A stretch of DNA of 64,000 nt from an uncultured Draconibacterium sp. GTDB taxonomy: Bacteria; Bacteroidota; Bacteroidia; Bacteroidales; Prolixibacteraceae. Position numbers and translations under genes: made by a program. This document shows, piece by piece, positions 25,326 through 34,091 of the stretch. Below the pieces are notes generated by a model that was not told the DNA's origin, did no database searches, and saw nothing but the letters and a program-made list of their open reading frames with translations. The stretch covers positions 2,545,501-2,609,500 of the forward strand of contig NZ_OY782038.1 in assembly GCF_963677575.1 (NCBI RefSeq), written 5' to 3'. Within the stretch, counting starts at the first letter, position 1. Each line of letters starts with the position of its first letter.

Positions 25326-26555
25326 ATGGCAAAAATTAACGAAAATTACCTGAAACTTCAGGCGGGTTACCTTTTCCCGGAAATTGGGCGCAGAGTGAGC
25401 GAATTTATCGATGCCAATCCCGATAAAAAAGTGATAAAAATGGGTATCGGAGATGTTACCCAACCGTTGGTTCCCAGTGTTGTAAAAGCGTTTCACGAAG
25501 GTGTTGACGAAATGGCCAAAGGTGAAACTTTTAAAGGTTACGGACCGGAACAAGGTTACGCTTTCCTGCGCGAAGCCATTGCAAAAAACTCGTACCAGAA
25601 GAAAGGTATCGATATCTCTGCCGATGAGATTTTTGTTTCTGACGGCTCGAAATGCGACACCGGAAATATTCAGGAAATTTTTGGTAACGACAATAAAATT
25701 GCGATTTGCGACCCCGTTTACCCGGTTTATGCCGATACAACGGTAATGAGCGGAAAAACAGGCGCTTGCCAGGAAAATGGTCATTACGAGGGAATAATTT
25801 ACATGCCTTGTACAAAAGAAAATCACTTTATTCCTGAGCTTCCAACTGAAACTCCTGACTTGATTTTCCTTTGCTACCCGAACAATCCAACCGGAACGGT
25901 AGCGTCAAAAGAAGAATTGAAAAAGTGGGTTGATTATGCCATCGAAAAAAATGCGATAATTCTTTACGATGCGGCGTACGAAGCATTTATCACCGAAGAT
26001 GGAATTCCACGTTCGATCTACGAAATTGAAGGTGCGAAAAAAGTTGCCATCGAATTCCGCAGTTTCTCGAAAACTGCAGGTTTTACCGGAACACGTTGTG
26101 CCATTACCGTTATTCCTAACGAATTGGTAGCTTACGACTCAGAAGGAAAAACTCACCAGGTAAAAACGTTGTGGAACCGTCGTCAATCGACCAAGTTTAA
26201 CGGTGTATCCTACCCGGTTCAAAAAGCGGCAGCTGCCATTTACTCCGAAGAAGGTAAAAAAGAAGTTGAGGAAGTAATTGCTTACTACCTGGAGAATGCC
26301 AAAATAATGCGCGAAAGTCTGGCCGAAATTGGCTACGAAGTTTATGGTGGAGTTAATGCTCCTTATGTGTGGGTGAAAACCAAAAACGATATGACATCGT
26401 GGGACTTTTTCGATAAAGTTTTAAACGAAGCGAATTTGGTTGGAACTCCGGGATCGGGTTTTGGTCCTGCAGGAGAAGGTTATTTTCGTTTTTCAGCTTT
26501 TGCCGATCGCGAGAATGTACTGGAAGCAATGGAACGTGTTAAGAACCTGTCTTAA
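25326..26555 (+). CDS. dapL: LL-diaminopimelate aminotransferase
   Basis: A PLP enzyme that makes LL-DAP from tetrahydrodipicolinate and glutamate in one step, feeding lysine and peptidoglycan synthesis. The 409-residue protein has the family's start (MAKINENYLKLQAGYLFPEI), GIGDVTQPL, GYGPEQGY, SDGSKCDTGN, CYPNNPTGT, YDAAYEAF and the Schiff-base lysine in FRSFSKTAGFTGTRCA. Length and motifs are those of plant/Bacteroidota DapL. It is divergent from the HEPN-like gene. The 205-bp upstream gap holds a TATCTTTA box near 25282 that might be its -7 element, but no clear -33 was found. A terminator follows at 26573. Confidence 0.96.
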   Translation: MAKINENYLKLQAGYLFPEIGRRVSEFIDANPDKKVIKMGIGDVTQPLVPSVVKAFHEGVDEMAKGETFKGYGPEQGYAFLREAIAKNSYQKKGIDISADEIFVSDGSKCDTGNIQEIFGNDNKIAICDPVYPVYADTTVMSGKTGACQENGHYEGIIYMPCTKENHFIPELPTETPDLIFLCYPNNPTGTVASKEELKKWVDYAIEKNAIILYDAAYEAFITEDGIPRSIYEIEGAKKVAIEFRSFSKTAGFTGTRCAITVIPNELVAYDSEGKTHQVKTLWNRRQSTKFNGVSYPVQKAAAAIYSEEGKKEVEEVIAYYLENAKIMRESLAEIGYEVYGGVNAPYVWVKTKNDMTSWDFFDKVLNEANLVGTPGSGFGPAGEGYFRFSAFADRENVLEAMERVKNLS

Positions 26556-26572
26556 CAAACGATCAGATAAAG

Positions 26573-26607
26573 AAAAATCCGGGCTGAAAATTCAACCCGG
26601 ATTTTTT
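26573..26607 (+). terminator. Terminator of dapL (bidirectional)
   Basis: Arms 26573-26583 and 26596-26606 form an 11-bp stem with GGG/CCC centre and a 12-nt loop, followed by T and preceded by A. It lies between the convergent dapL and aminotransferase genes and could serve both. Confidence 0.85.
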
Positions 26608-26634
26608 ATGCTTTAATCTTTCCATTTTTAAATG

Positions 26635-27837
26635 CTAGCGCTCTTTTCTTCCCGGATAAACTTTTAGCGCCTCAGTTAAAATCTTCAAACAAACTGCCAA
26701 ATCTGCTTTGTTCAGCACATAAGCAATTCGCACCTCATCCTGACCTTTGTCGGAGCCGGTATAAAAACCCGAAGCCGGCGCCAAAAACACAGTCTGTCCT
26801 TCGTACTGAAAATCGGATAGTAACCACGCACAAAATTTATCGGCATTGTCAACCGGAAGACGTGCCACTGTATAAAATGCTCCCATCGGAATTGGCGAAT
26901 ACACACCATCAATGCGGTTCAATCCGTCAATCAGGAACTTGCGTCGCTGAACATACTCATTGTAATTATTCAGCATGTAATCCGGATCGGCATCCAATGA
27001 GGCTTCGGCGGCAATTTGCCCAATAAGTGGCGGGCTCAAACGTGCCTGGCAGAACTTCATCACATTTTTCTTCACGGCTGCATTTTTGGTGATCAGCGCA
27101 CCAATACGCAAACCACATTCGCTGTAACGCTTCGATACCGAGTCGACCAAAACAACATTCTGCTCAATTCCTTCTAAATGAAAAGCCGAAATATAAGGAG
27201 CGCCGGTATAACAAAATTCGCGGTAAACCTCGTCGGAAAACAAATACAGGTCATATTTTTTCACCAGGTCGCGAATGGCGTTCATTTCCTGCTGCGTATA
27301 CAAATATCCGGTTGGGTTATTCGGGTTGCAAATCATAATCCCCTTGGTTTTCGGGGTGATCAGTTTCTCGAATTCTTCGATTGCAGGTAATACAAATCCT
27401 TCCTCAATATCGCCCGGAATCGACTTAATCTTAGCACCGGCCACAATTGCGAAAGCTTCGTAGTTGGCATAAGCCGGTTCGGGCACAATAATTTCGTCGC
27501 CCGGGTCCAGGCAACTCATAAAAGCAAAGGTTACCGCCTCGCTACCGCCCGAAGTAACAATAATATCGTCGGCACAAACGTCAATGTCAAATTTATGGTA
27601 ATATTTCGCCAGTTTCTGACGGAACGACAAAATTCCCTCGCTCGGAGTATATTCCAGAATTTCCCGGTCGATCGACCGGATGGCCGCCAGTGCTTCAGGA
27701 GGTGTTGGCAAATCGGGCTGACCGATGTTTAAATGGAACACTTTAACCCCCTTCTCTTTAGCTTCATGAGCTAACGGAGCTAATTTCCTGATTGGGGAAT
27801 CAGGCATTATCCTTCCTCTGTCTGATACTGTCGGCAT
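26635..27837 (-). CDS. Class I/II aminotransferase, aspartate aminotransferase-like
   Basis: A 400-residue fold-type I PLP aminotransferase. Visible marks are LNIGQPDLPTPPEA, YTPSEGILSFRQ, VTSGGSEAV, the NPNNPTGY motif, SDEVYREF and the Schiff-base lysine in VDSVSKRYSECGLRIG. C-terminal VRIAYVLN corresponds to the carboxylate-binding arginine region. The best general match is the AspAT Ib group; aspartate, aromatic or alanine specificity cannot be told by eye. An internal ATG at 27807 (MPDSPIRKL) is a possible start, but the family usually has the short leader seen from 27837. It is convergent with dapL and divergent from alanine dehydrogenase, placing three nitrogen-transfer enzymes side by side. 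Confidence 0.87.
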   Translation of the reverse strand: MPTVSDRGRIMPDSPIRKLAPLAHEAKEKGVKVFHLNIGQPDLPTPPEALAAIRSIDREILEYTPSEGILSFRQKLAKYYHKFDIDVCADDIIVTSGGSEAVTFAFMSCLDPGDEIIVPEPAYANYEAFAIVAGAKIKSIPGDIEEGFVLPAIEEFEKLITPKTKGIMICNPNNPTGYLYTQQEMNAIRDLVKKYDLYLFSDEVYREFCYTGAPYISAFHLEGIEQNVVLVDSVSKRYSECGLRIGALITKNAAVKKNVMKFCQARLSPPLIGQIAAEASLDADPDYMLNNYNEYVQRRKFLIDGLNRIDGVYSPIPMGAFYTVARLPVDNADKFCAWLLSDFQYEGQTVFLAPASGFYTGSDKGQDEVRIAYVLNKADLAVCLKILTEALKVYPGRKER

Positions 27838-27942
27838 GTTATATAATATATTTTACAGGCAGGCAAAGATAAGATTATCAATCTGAAAACAATAATCTAA
27901 AATTTCAGACAAATTAATATCTTATTGCAAAATTAACTTGTA

Positions 27943-27960
27943 GATCATAATGATATGATC
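27943..27960. promoter_or_regulatory. Inverted repeat upstream of ald, possible operator
   Basis: GATCAT and ATGATC (27943-27948, 27955-27960) face each other around six bases in the 235-bp divergent gap between the aminotransferase and alanine dehydrogenase genes. The position would suit a dimeric regulator, but AT-rich DNA gives such repeats by chance. Confidence 0.25.
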
Positions 27961-28072
27961 TCATACATATTACTTTTACAATAAATTGTTGCAAATCCTG
28001 AGAATTTATCATGTTTTAGTCACAAATAGTGGTCTATTTTTGAACTCAGAAAAAACTCAAATATTTACTAAA

Positions 28073-29185
28073 ATGATAATTGGAGTACCAAAGGAAATTA
28101 AAAATAACGAAAACCGTATTGCACTAACACCTGCCGGTGCTGCGGAGTTGGTTAAACATGGCCATGAAGTTTACGTTCAGGCCGGCGGTGGTATGGGTAG
28201 CGGATTCCAGGATGAAGATTATGTTGGAGCCGGAGCAAAAATGCTTCCAACTATTGAAGATGTTTACGGCATTGCCGAAATGATCATCAAAGTAAAAGAA
28301 CCGATTGAGGAGGAATACAAGTTGATTAAGGAAGGGCAAATTCTTTACACTTACTTCCACTTTGCATCGTGCGAGCCTTTAACCCACGCCATGATCGAAA
28401 ACAAATCAGTGTGTTTGGCATACGAAACTGTTGAGCTGCCAGATCGTTCACTTCCGTTGCTTGTTCCTATGAGTGAGGTTGCCGGTCGTATGTCAATTCA
28501 GGAAGGTGCAAAATACCTTGAGAAAACTTACGGTGGTTACGGAGTACTTCTTGGTGGAGTTGCCGGAGTTCTTCCTGCTAAAGTTTTGGTAATTGGTGGC
28601 GGTATTGTTGGTACCGAAGCAGCTAAAATGGCTGCCGGATTAGGTGCCGATGTTACTATTATGGATGTATCGTTAAAACGCCTTCGTTACCTCGACGATA
28701 TTATGCCGGCTAACGTAAAAACCATGATGAGCAACGAATATAACATTCGTGAAATGGTAAGATCGCACGACGTTATTATCGGTGCTGTTCTTATTCCTGG
28801 AGCAAAAGCGCCACATTTGGTAACACGCGATATGCTGAGCACAATGAAACCGGGTACTGTTTTGGTCGACGTTGCTGTTGACCAGGGTGGTTGTTTCGAA
28901 ACTACACATGCAACTACACACGCTGATCCAACTTTTGTTATCGACGATGTATTGCATTACTGTGTTGCCAACATGCCGGGTGCTGTACCACGTACTTCAA
29001 CAATTGCGTTAACTAACGCTACACTTCCTTATGCTATTGAGATTGCTGGCAAAGGATGGAAACAAGCATGTATCGACAATGAGCCATTACGCAAAGGGCT
29101 TAATGTTGTTGACGGGAAAGTAGTATACAAAGGCGTTTCCGAAGCATGGAATCTACCTTACGAAAAAGTAGAAACCGTTCTCTAA
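28073..29185 (+). CDS. ald: Alanine dehydrogenase
   Basis: A 370-residue NAD-dependent enzyme interconverting L-alanine and pyruvate plus ammonia in the cytoplasm. It starts MIIGVPKEIKNNENRIALTP with the substrate-binding Arg and Lys region, followed by AGGGMGSGF, KVKEP and the catalytic-His stretch YFHFAS. The Rossmann motif is VLVIGGGIVGTEAAKMAAGLGADV, with VDVAVDQGG and NMPGAVPRTST later on. I start it at the ATG at 28073; the frame is open upstream for 29 more codons but these are not family-like. The gene may recycle pyruvate and ammonia, which are also the products of the CyuA and MalY reactions, though no regulatory link is visible. Confidence 0.96.
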   Translation: MIIGVPKEIKNNENRIALTPAGAAELVKHGHEVYVQAGGGMGSGFQDEDYVGAGAKMLPTIEDVYGIAEMIIKVKEPIEEEYKLIKEGQILYTYFHFASCEPLTHAMIENKSVCLAYETVELPDRSLPLLVPMSEVAGRMSIQEGAKYLEKTYGGYGVLLGGVAGVLPAKVLVIGGGIVGTEAAKMAAGLGADVTIMDVSLKRLRYLDDIMPANVKTMMSNEYNIREMVRSHDVIIGAVLIPGAKAPHLVTRDMLSTMKPGTVLVDVAVDQGGCFETTHATTHADPTFVIDDVLHYCVANMPGAVPRTSTIALTNATLPYAIEIAGKGWKQACIDNEPLRKGLNVVDGKVVYKGVSEAWNLPYEKVETVL

Positions 29186-29208
29186 AAACCAATACGAAAT
29201 AATTTTTT

Positions 29209-29241
29209 AAAAGCCTTTCCTTTTTTGGGGAAGGCTTTTTT
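29209..29241 (+). terminator. Terminator of ald
   Basis: Twelve-bp arms (29209-29220 and 29228-29239, one G-T pair) with a T-rich loop, followed by T. It lies 23 nt past the ald stop codon. Confidence 0.85.
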
Positions 29242-29301
29242 GTTTCCAGCTCCAAACACTTTCATTGCATATTTGTATATTTATTCGGAATATTAGAAGC
29301 A

Positions 29302-30105
29302 ATGAGTAAAACCAAACAAAAGATTTACGAGATTATTTTTGAGGCCGATACACCGGGAGGTAAACTATTCGATGTTGCTTTGCTCTTCATTATCCTTATT
29401 AGTGTAGTGTTAGTGATGCTCGAAAGTGTTCCTCAAATTCGTCAGAACCACCAACCTTTGCTTCATATTCTGGAATGGGCCATTACCATAATTTTTACTA
29501 TTGAATATGTATTGCGTGTTGCGATAATCAACAAGCCGTTTCGCTATATTCTCAGTTTCTATGGTGTTATCGACCTGCTGTCGGTTCTACCAACTTACAT
29601 TGGATTAATCGTTATCGGATCGCACAGTTTGATTGTGATTCGTATTCTTCGCCTGCTGCGTGTTTTCCGAATTTTAAAACTTACGCGTTACACGCAGGCC
29701 GGGCGAACGCTGGCAAAAGCGATTTGGAACAGCCGCGAAAAAATCAGTGTTTTCATCTTCTTCGTTACCATGCTGGTTATAATAATTGGCACAATCATGT
29801 ATTTGGTTGAAGGTCCTGAACACGGTTTCTCAAGTATTCCGCAGGGAATTTACTGGGCTATTGTTACGCTTACCACTGTTGGTTATGGCGACATTAGCCC
29901 CGGAACACCAATGGGACAATTTATTGCCAGCATTGTAATGATTATGGGTTACGCCATTATTGCCGTTCCAACGGGTATCGTTACTGCCGAAATCATCAAT
30001 CCAACCATCGAAAAAAATACACAGGTTTGCCCGCAATGCCTACATTCATCGCACGACGACGATGCTGTTTTTTGTAAGAAATGCGGCTCTCCTCTTAATC
30101 CTTAA
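29302..30105 (+). CDS. Voltage-gated-type potassium channel with C-terminal zinc ribbon
   Basis: A 267-residue six-helix ion channel. S1 to S3 are followed by a voltage-sensor-like S4 with arginines at every third position (R114, R117, R120, R123) in VIRILRLLRVFRILK. The pore helix and selectivity filter TTVGYGD lie at residues 191-197, and S6 is IVMIMGYAIIAVPTGIV. The C-terminal tail has C243-x2-C246 and C258-x2-C261 in VCPQCLHSS and VFCKKCGSP, a zinc-ribbon pattern of about 20 residues instead of the usual RCK or cyclic-nucleotide domain. It stands alone between the ald terminator and thyA. Potassium selectivity follows from the filter; the ribbon's role is unknown. Confidence 0.92.
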   Translation: MSKTKQKIYEIIFEADTPGGKLFDVALLFIILISVVLVMLESVPQIRQNHQPLLHILEWAITIIFTIEYVLRVAIINKPFRYILSFYGVIDLLSVLPTYIGLIVIGSHSLIVIRILRLLRVFRILKLTRYTQAGRTLAKAIWNSREKISVFIFFVTMLVIIIGTIMYLVEGPEHGFSSIPQGIYWAIVTLTTVGYGDISPGTPMGQFIASIVMIMGYAIIAVPTGIVTAEIINPTIEKNTQVCPQCLHSSHDDDAVFCKKCGSPLNP

Positions 30106-30182
30106 CTTGTTCCCGTTAACAACCTTAGCGCAATTGTGAATATTTAAATTCCGGAAATCGGAAGCAGTTCTTTTTGAACGAT

Positions 30183-30190
30183 TATTTTTG
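30183..30190 (+). promoter_or_regulatory. Candidate -7 box upstream of thyA
   Basis: TATTTTTG fits the Bacteroidota TAnnTTTG -7 consensus and lies 17 nt before the thyA ATG. No TTTG is present at the expected -33 spacing, so the call is tentative. Confidence 0.35.
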
Positions 30191-30207
30191 TGAGAAATAT
30201 TTGAAAA

Positions 30208-31002
30208 ATGAGGCAGTATTTAGATCTATTGGAAACCATTTTAGAAAAGGGAGCGATTAAAGAAGACCGCACGGGAACAGGAACGATCAGTCGCTTTGGG
30301 CACCAAATGCGTTTTGATTTGAGCGAAGGTTTTCCGATGGTAACAACAAAAAAGCTGCACCTGAAATCGATTATTTACGAGCTGCTTTGGTTTCTGAAAG
30401 GCGATACCAATGTGAAATATTTGCAGGATAATGGTGTGCGTATTTGGAACGAATGGGCCGACGACGACGGCAACCTCGGGCACATTTACGGCTACCAGTG
30501 GCGTAGCTGGCCAACTCCCGATGGAGGTCATATCGACCAGATTTCGCAGGTAATTGATGCCATAAAAAACAATCCCGACTCGCGACGCCACCTGGTAAGC
30601 GCCTGGAACGTAGGCGAACTGGACAAAATGAACTTACCACCCTGCCACATTCTTTTCCAGTTTTATGTTGCCGACGGGAAGTTGTCGTGTCAGCTGTACC
30701 AACGCAGTGCCGATGTATTTTTGGGAGTACCTTTTAACATTGCGTCGTATGCATTACTTACCATGATGATGGCGCAGGTTTGCGATCTTGATCCAGGTGA
30801 TTTTGTACATACTTTTGGCGACGTTCATATTTACTCCAATCATGTTGAGCAGGTAAAACTGCAACTTACACGCCAACCATATCCGCTGCCGGAAATGAAG
30901 ATCAATCCGGATGTAAAAAACATCTTCGATTTCAAATTTGAAGACTTTGAATTGGTTGGTTACCAGTCGCACCCACATATTAAAGGAGCTGTTGCCGTTT
31001 AA
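30208..31002 (+). CDS. thyA: Thymidylate synthase ThyA
   Basis: Converts dUMP to dTMP using methylenetetrahydrofolate, producing dihydrofolate. The 264-residue protein is the same length as E. coli ThyA, with the catalytic Cys146 in LPPCHILFQFYV. Also present are the phosphate-binding Arg in EDRTGTGT, the RRHLVSAWN segment, QRSADVFLGVPFNIASYA and the C-terminal IKGAVAV. It is followed 12 nt later by dihydrofolate reductase, which regenerates the folate it consumes, so the two form an operon. Confidence 0.98.
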   Translation: MRQYLDLLETILEKGAIKEDRTGTGTISRFGHQMRFDLSEGFPMVTTKKLHLKSIIYELLWFLKGDTNVKYLQDNGVRIWNEWADDDGNLGHIYGYQWRSWPTPDGGHIDQISQVIDAIKNNPDSRRHLVSAWNVGELDKMNLPPCHILFQFYVADGKLSCQLYQRSADVFLGVPFNIASYALLTMMMAQVCDLDPGDFVHTFGDVHIYSNHVEQVKLQLTRQPYPLPEMKINPDVKNIFDFKFEDFELVGYQSHPHIKGAVAV

Positions 31003-31014
31003 AACATACTTAAA

Positions 31015-31518
31015 ATGACAAATAAAATTCAAAAGAATATCTCGATAATCGTTGCTATTGCCGAGAACTTTGCCATTGGCAAAAACAACGACCTGCTGTT
31101 TCATTTACCAAACGACCTGAAACGTTTTAAGGAAATTACCAGCGGCCATACCATTATTATGGGACGTAACACTTTGCTGTCGTTGCCGAAATGGCCACTG
31201 CCAAATCGCAGGCATATTGTAATTACCGATAAACAGGATGATGTATTTCCGGGATGTGAAACTGTTTTCTCTATCGACGAAGCCATTGAAAAAGTGAAAG
31301 ACGAAACGGAAGCTTTCATTATCGGAGGAGGAATGATTTACAAACAGTTTTTCCCCGTTGCGGGCAAATTATACCTCACACTGGTACACCAATCTTTTGA
31401 TGCCGACACATATTTCCCCGAGGTTAATTATGCCGGGTGGAACGAAATAAAACGCGAAGATCTACACGACGAAAAGAACAATTTTGACTATTCTTACCTT
31501 GATTTAGAACGAAAATAA
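31015..31518 (+). CDS. folA: Dihydrofolate reductase
   Basis: Reduces dihydrofolate to tetrahydrofolate with NADPH. The 167-residue protein has the family order: SIIVAIAENFAIGKNNDLLFHLPNDLKRFKEIT with the acidic active-site residue in PNDLKRF, then GHTIIMGRNTLLSLP, NRRHIVIT, and the NADPH-binding FIIGGGMIYKQF. The C-terminal YFPEVN and YSYLDLERK close the fold. Start at 31015 gives a short leader before the first strand. It is the partner gene of thyA, 12 nt downstream. Confidence 0.97.
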   Translation: MTNKIQKNISIIVAIAENFAIGKNNDLLFHLPNDLKRFKEITSGHTIIMGRNTLLSLPKWPLPNRRHIVITDKQDDVFPGCETVFSIDEAIEKVKDETEAFIIGGGMIYKQFFPVAGKLYLTLVHQSFDADTYFPEVNYAGWNEIKREDLHDEKNNFDYSYLDLERK

Positions 31519-31560
31519 TTTTTGCGTTTGTAGCTTACTTGGCTACTCAAATTTTACATC

Positions 31561-33300
31561 ATGAGAAAAAAAACTGCTTTGGTTGTGGCGCTATGCGCTG
31601 TCAGCCTGTTTTTGTTTGCCCAAAAACCACTAATAAATCTGAGGTACGAGCAAAATTACACGCCAACTTACGACGAAGTAATCGAAATGTTCCAACTGCT
31701 CGATTCGAAGTATGACAATGCAACATTCGTTGAAAATGGTTCTACCGATATTGGGAAACCATTACACACCTTCATTATTAACAGTGAGCCGGAATTCAAT
31801 CCTGAGAAAATAAAAGCGCAGGGAAAATCAGTTTTGCTCATCAACAATGGTATTCATCCGGGCGAGCCGGAAGGAATTGATGCCAGTTTGCGGTTTGCCG
31901 ACGATATTCTTCGCAATAAAAACGGAATGCAAAAGTGGCTCGAAAATACGGTAATTGTTATCATTCCAGTGTACAACATTGGCGGGCATCTGAACCGCGG
32001 AAAATACAATCGTGCCAACCAGGCTACACCATACGAAACCGGGTTTCGTGGAAATGCAAAAAACCTTGATCTGAACCGCGACTTCTCGAAATGTGATTCG
32101 GAAAATGCCCGTTCGATAAATAAAATTTTCAATGAATGGGATCCCGATGTTTTTCTGGACACACACACAACCAACGGTTCCGATCATCAATACAGTATTA
32201 CATGGATTACGCCATTCCCCGATTATTTTCCGCCTGCACAGGAACAATTTCTGCGTAGCCAAATGATTCCCGAAATGTTTGAGAAAATGGATGAGGGCGA
32301 ATACAAACTCACGCCGTACGTAAACTGGTTTAATTATGAGCCGCTGTCAGCAATCTTTCTTTGGCAGGATTCCCCACGGTATTCATCGGGTTATGCGAGT
32401 CTGTTCAACAGTTATGGAATGATGACTGAAAATCACGTTTATAAAAACTTTGCCGATCGCGTAAAATCATGCTACCAGTTTATTACAACGCTGAGTGAGT
32501 TCACGTCAGAAAATTCGAAAGAAATTATTTCAAGCCGCAAACAAGGAACAGAAGAATTGCTGGCAATGAAAACTTATCCGATAAGCTATAAAGTTGATAC
32601 CAGTAGTTACTCCACATTTAATTTTGATGGCTACGAAACCAGCGAGGAGGTTATCGACAAAGTTACCGGCCTGCCACGTTTTGGCTACGACCGTTCGAAA
32701 CCATTTACGAAAGAGATTCGCTACTACAATGTTTACAATACGGTAGAGGAAATTACAATCCCGGAATACTATGTTCTTCCGCAAGGCTGGACCAAAGTAA
32801 TTGAAAGATTACAATTAAACGGAGTAGGACTGGTTCCGATGAAAAAGGATACGGTTATGGAAGTTACGGTTGATTATATTGATGAATATTCCAGTCCGAA
32901 ACAACCGTTTAACGGTCATTATTTCCATAACGAAGTAACTACACGTAGCGAGACACAACAAATAAAATATTACACCGGCGACCTGCTGATTCCGGTTCGT
33001 CAGAGTAAAATGAAATATATTCTGGAAATGTTAGAGCCTAAAGCAATGGATTCATTTTTCCGCTGGAACTTTTTCGATTCAGTCCTTGATCAGCGAGAAT
33101 ATTTCTCGTCGTATGGATTTGAAGAAAATGCGCTGAAATATCTAAACGAGCATCCGGAATTTAAGAAGCAGTTTGATGAAAAACGCAAAGCAGATCCGGA
33201 ATTAGCAAAGAATCACCGGGCACAATTGAGCTACATTTACAATAATACCGAATGGGCTGAAAAAACCTACAAACGTTACCCGGTAGCAAAAATCTATTAA
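31561..33300 (+). CDS. Secreted M14-family zinc carboxypeptidase-like protein
   Basis: A 579-residue exported protein with a signal peptide ending near LFLFAQ. The M14 zinc site is seen as H99-P-G-E102 in NNGIHPGEPEG, with a third ligand in LDTHTTNGSDH at about residue 200. Asn/Arg substrate-type residues occur in NLDLNRDFSK. The rest, including a long C-terminal region, is typical of the large Bacteroidota M14 proteins whose substrates are not known. It lies downstream of folA by 42 nt but is unlikely to be related in function. A strong bidirectional terminator follows. Confidence 0.88.
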   Translation: MRKKTALVVALCAVSLFLFAQKPLINLRYEQNYTPTYDEVIEMFQLLDSKYDNATFVENGSTDIGKPLHTFIINSEPEFNPEKIKAQGKSVLLINNGIHPGEPEGIDASLRFADDILRNKNGMQKWLENTVIVIIPVYNIGGHLNRGKYNRANQATPYETGFRGNAKNLDLNRDFSKCDSENARSINKIFNEWDPDVFLDTHTTNGSDHQYSITWITPFPDYFPPAQEQFLRSQMIPEMFEKMDEGEYKLTPYVNWFNYEPLSAIFLWQDSPRYSSGYASLFNSYGMMTENHVYKNFADRVKSCYQFITTLSEFTSENSKEIISSRKQGTEELLAMKTYPISYKVDTSSYSTFNFDGYETSEEVIDKVTGLPRFGYDRSKPFTKEIRYYNVYNTVEEITIPEYYVLPQGWTKVIERLQLNGVGLVPMKKDTVMEVTVDYIDEYSSPKQPFNGHYFHNEVTTRSETQQIKYYTGDLLIPVRQSKMKYILEMLEPKAMDSFFRWNFFDSVLDQREYFSSYGFEENALKYLNEHPEFKKQFDEKRKADPELAKNHRAQLSYIYNNTEWAEKTYKRYPVAKIY

Positions 33301-33304
33301 AAAG

Positions 33305-33340
33305 AAAGAAGGCCTGATTTTCGAGAATCAGGCCTTCTTT
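33305..33340. terminator. Bidirectional terminator
   Basis: Fifteen-bp perfect arms (33305-33319 and 33326-33340), GC core GGCCTGATT/AATCAGGCC, 6-nt loop, with A-rich and T-rich flanks. It separates the convergent M14 peptidase and pyrophosphatase genes. Confidence 0.93.
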
Positions 33341-34006
33341 TTATGCAAGCAGTTTGCCTAAATTCGCAAACTTGTTATTGTAATCTTCAACCGAAAGTTT
33401 GATCACCTCCAGCGCCTCCTCCTGACCATAAGTTGCCGCAATTTCGGTGTTCGAATCAACACCCGGCATATCCTTGTAGGTAAGGAAGTAGTGTTCCAAA
33501 CGCTGGATTACAATTTCCGGTACTTGCGATACATCGGTAAAATGACCATAAACTGTATCGTTATCCAAAACAGCGATGATTTTATCATCCGCCTGATCGC
33601 CATCGATCATTCGAAAACCACCAATCGGACGTGCAGTTACCAACAAGTCGCCATGTGCCAGATCTTTTTCAGTTAGCACACAAATATCAATTGGATCGCC
33701 ATCTCCTTTTATTCCTTTTCGGTTCACTTTCTCCGAACAGTATTCGCCAACTTTGGTACCGCAGTAAGTTTGCGGGATAAAGCCATACAAAGCAGGAACA
33801 ACATTCGAGAATTTCTGTGGCCTATCAACACGCAGATAACCGCTATCTTTATCAATTTCGTATTTTACGGTGTCGGTTGAAACCACTTCGATAAAAGCGG
33901 TTAATTCTTCGGGAGCATTATCACCAATTGAAACGCCGTGCCAGGGGTGCGATTTATAACGCAATCCCATCAGTCGTCCAATGGGATCGGAAAGTCTGTC
34001 TACCAT
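33341..34006 (-). CDS. ppa: Inorganic pyrophosphatase (family I)
   Basis: Soluble enzyme that hydrolyses pyrophosphate to phosphate and so pulls biosynthetic reactions forward. Key pieces are the start MVDRLSDPIGRLMGLRYKSHPWHGVSIG, YEIDKDSGYLRVDRPQ, YGFIPQTYCG and the metal-binding GDGDPIDICV. Later pieces are GFRMIDGDQADDKIIAV and the C-terminal helix. I prefer the ATG at 34006 (221 residues); a start at 34072 would add 22 residues that are not family-like. It may form an operon with the upstream aldo/keto reductase gene, although the two have no functional link I can see. Confidence 0.93.
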   Translation of the reverse strand: MVDRLSDPIGRLMGLRYKSHPWHGVSIGDNAPEELTAFIEVVSTDTVKYEIDKDSGYLRVDRPQKFSNVVPALYGFIPQTYCGTKVGEYCSEKVNRKGIKGDGDPIDICVLTEKDLAHGDLLVTARPIGGFRMIDGDQADDKIIAVLDNDTVYGHFTDVSQVPEIVIQRLEHYFLTYKDMPGVDSNTEIAATYGQEEALEVIKLSVEDYNNKFANLGKLLA

Positions 34007-34091
34007 CTTAGTTAAATTATGTTTTACTATTTGAAACCAATAGTACGACTTTTGGTTCATACTATTCGCCACAAAGGTGATTAAATTTTTA

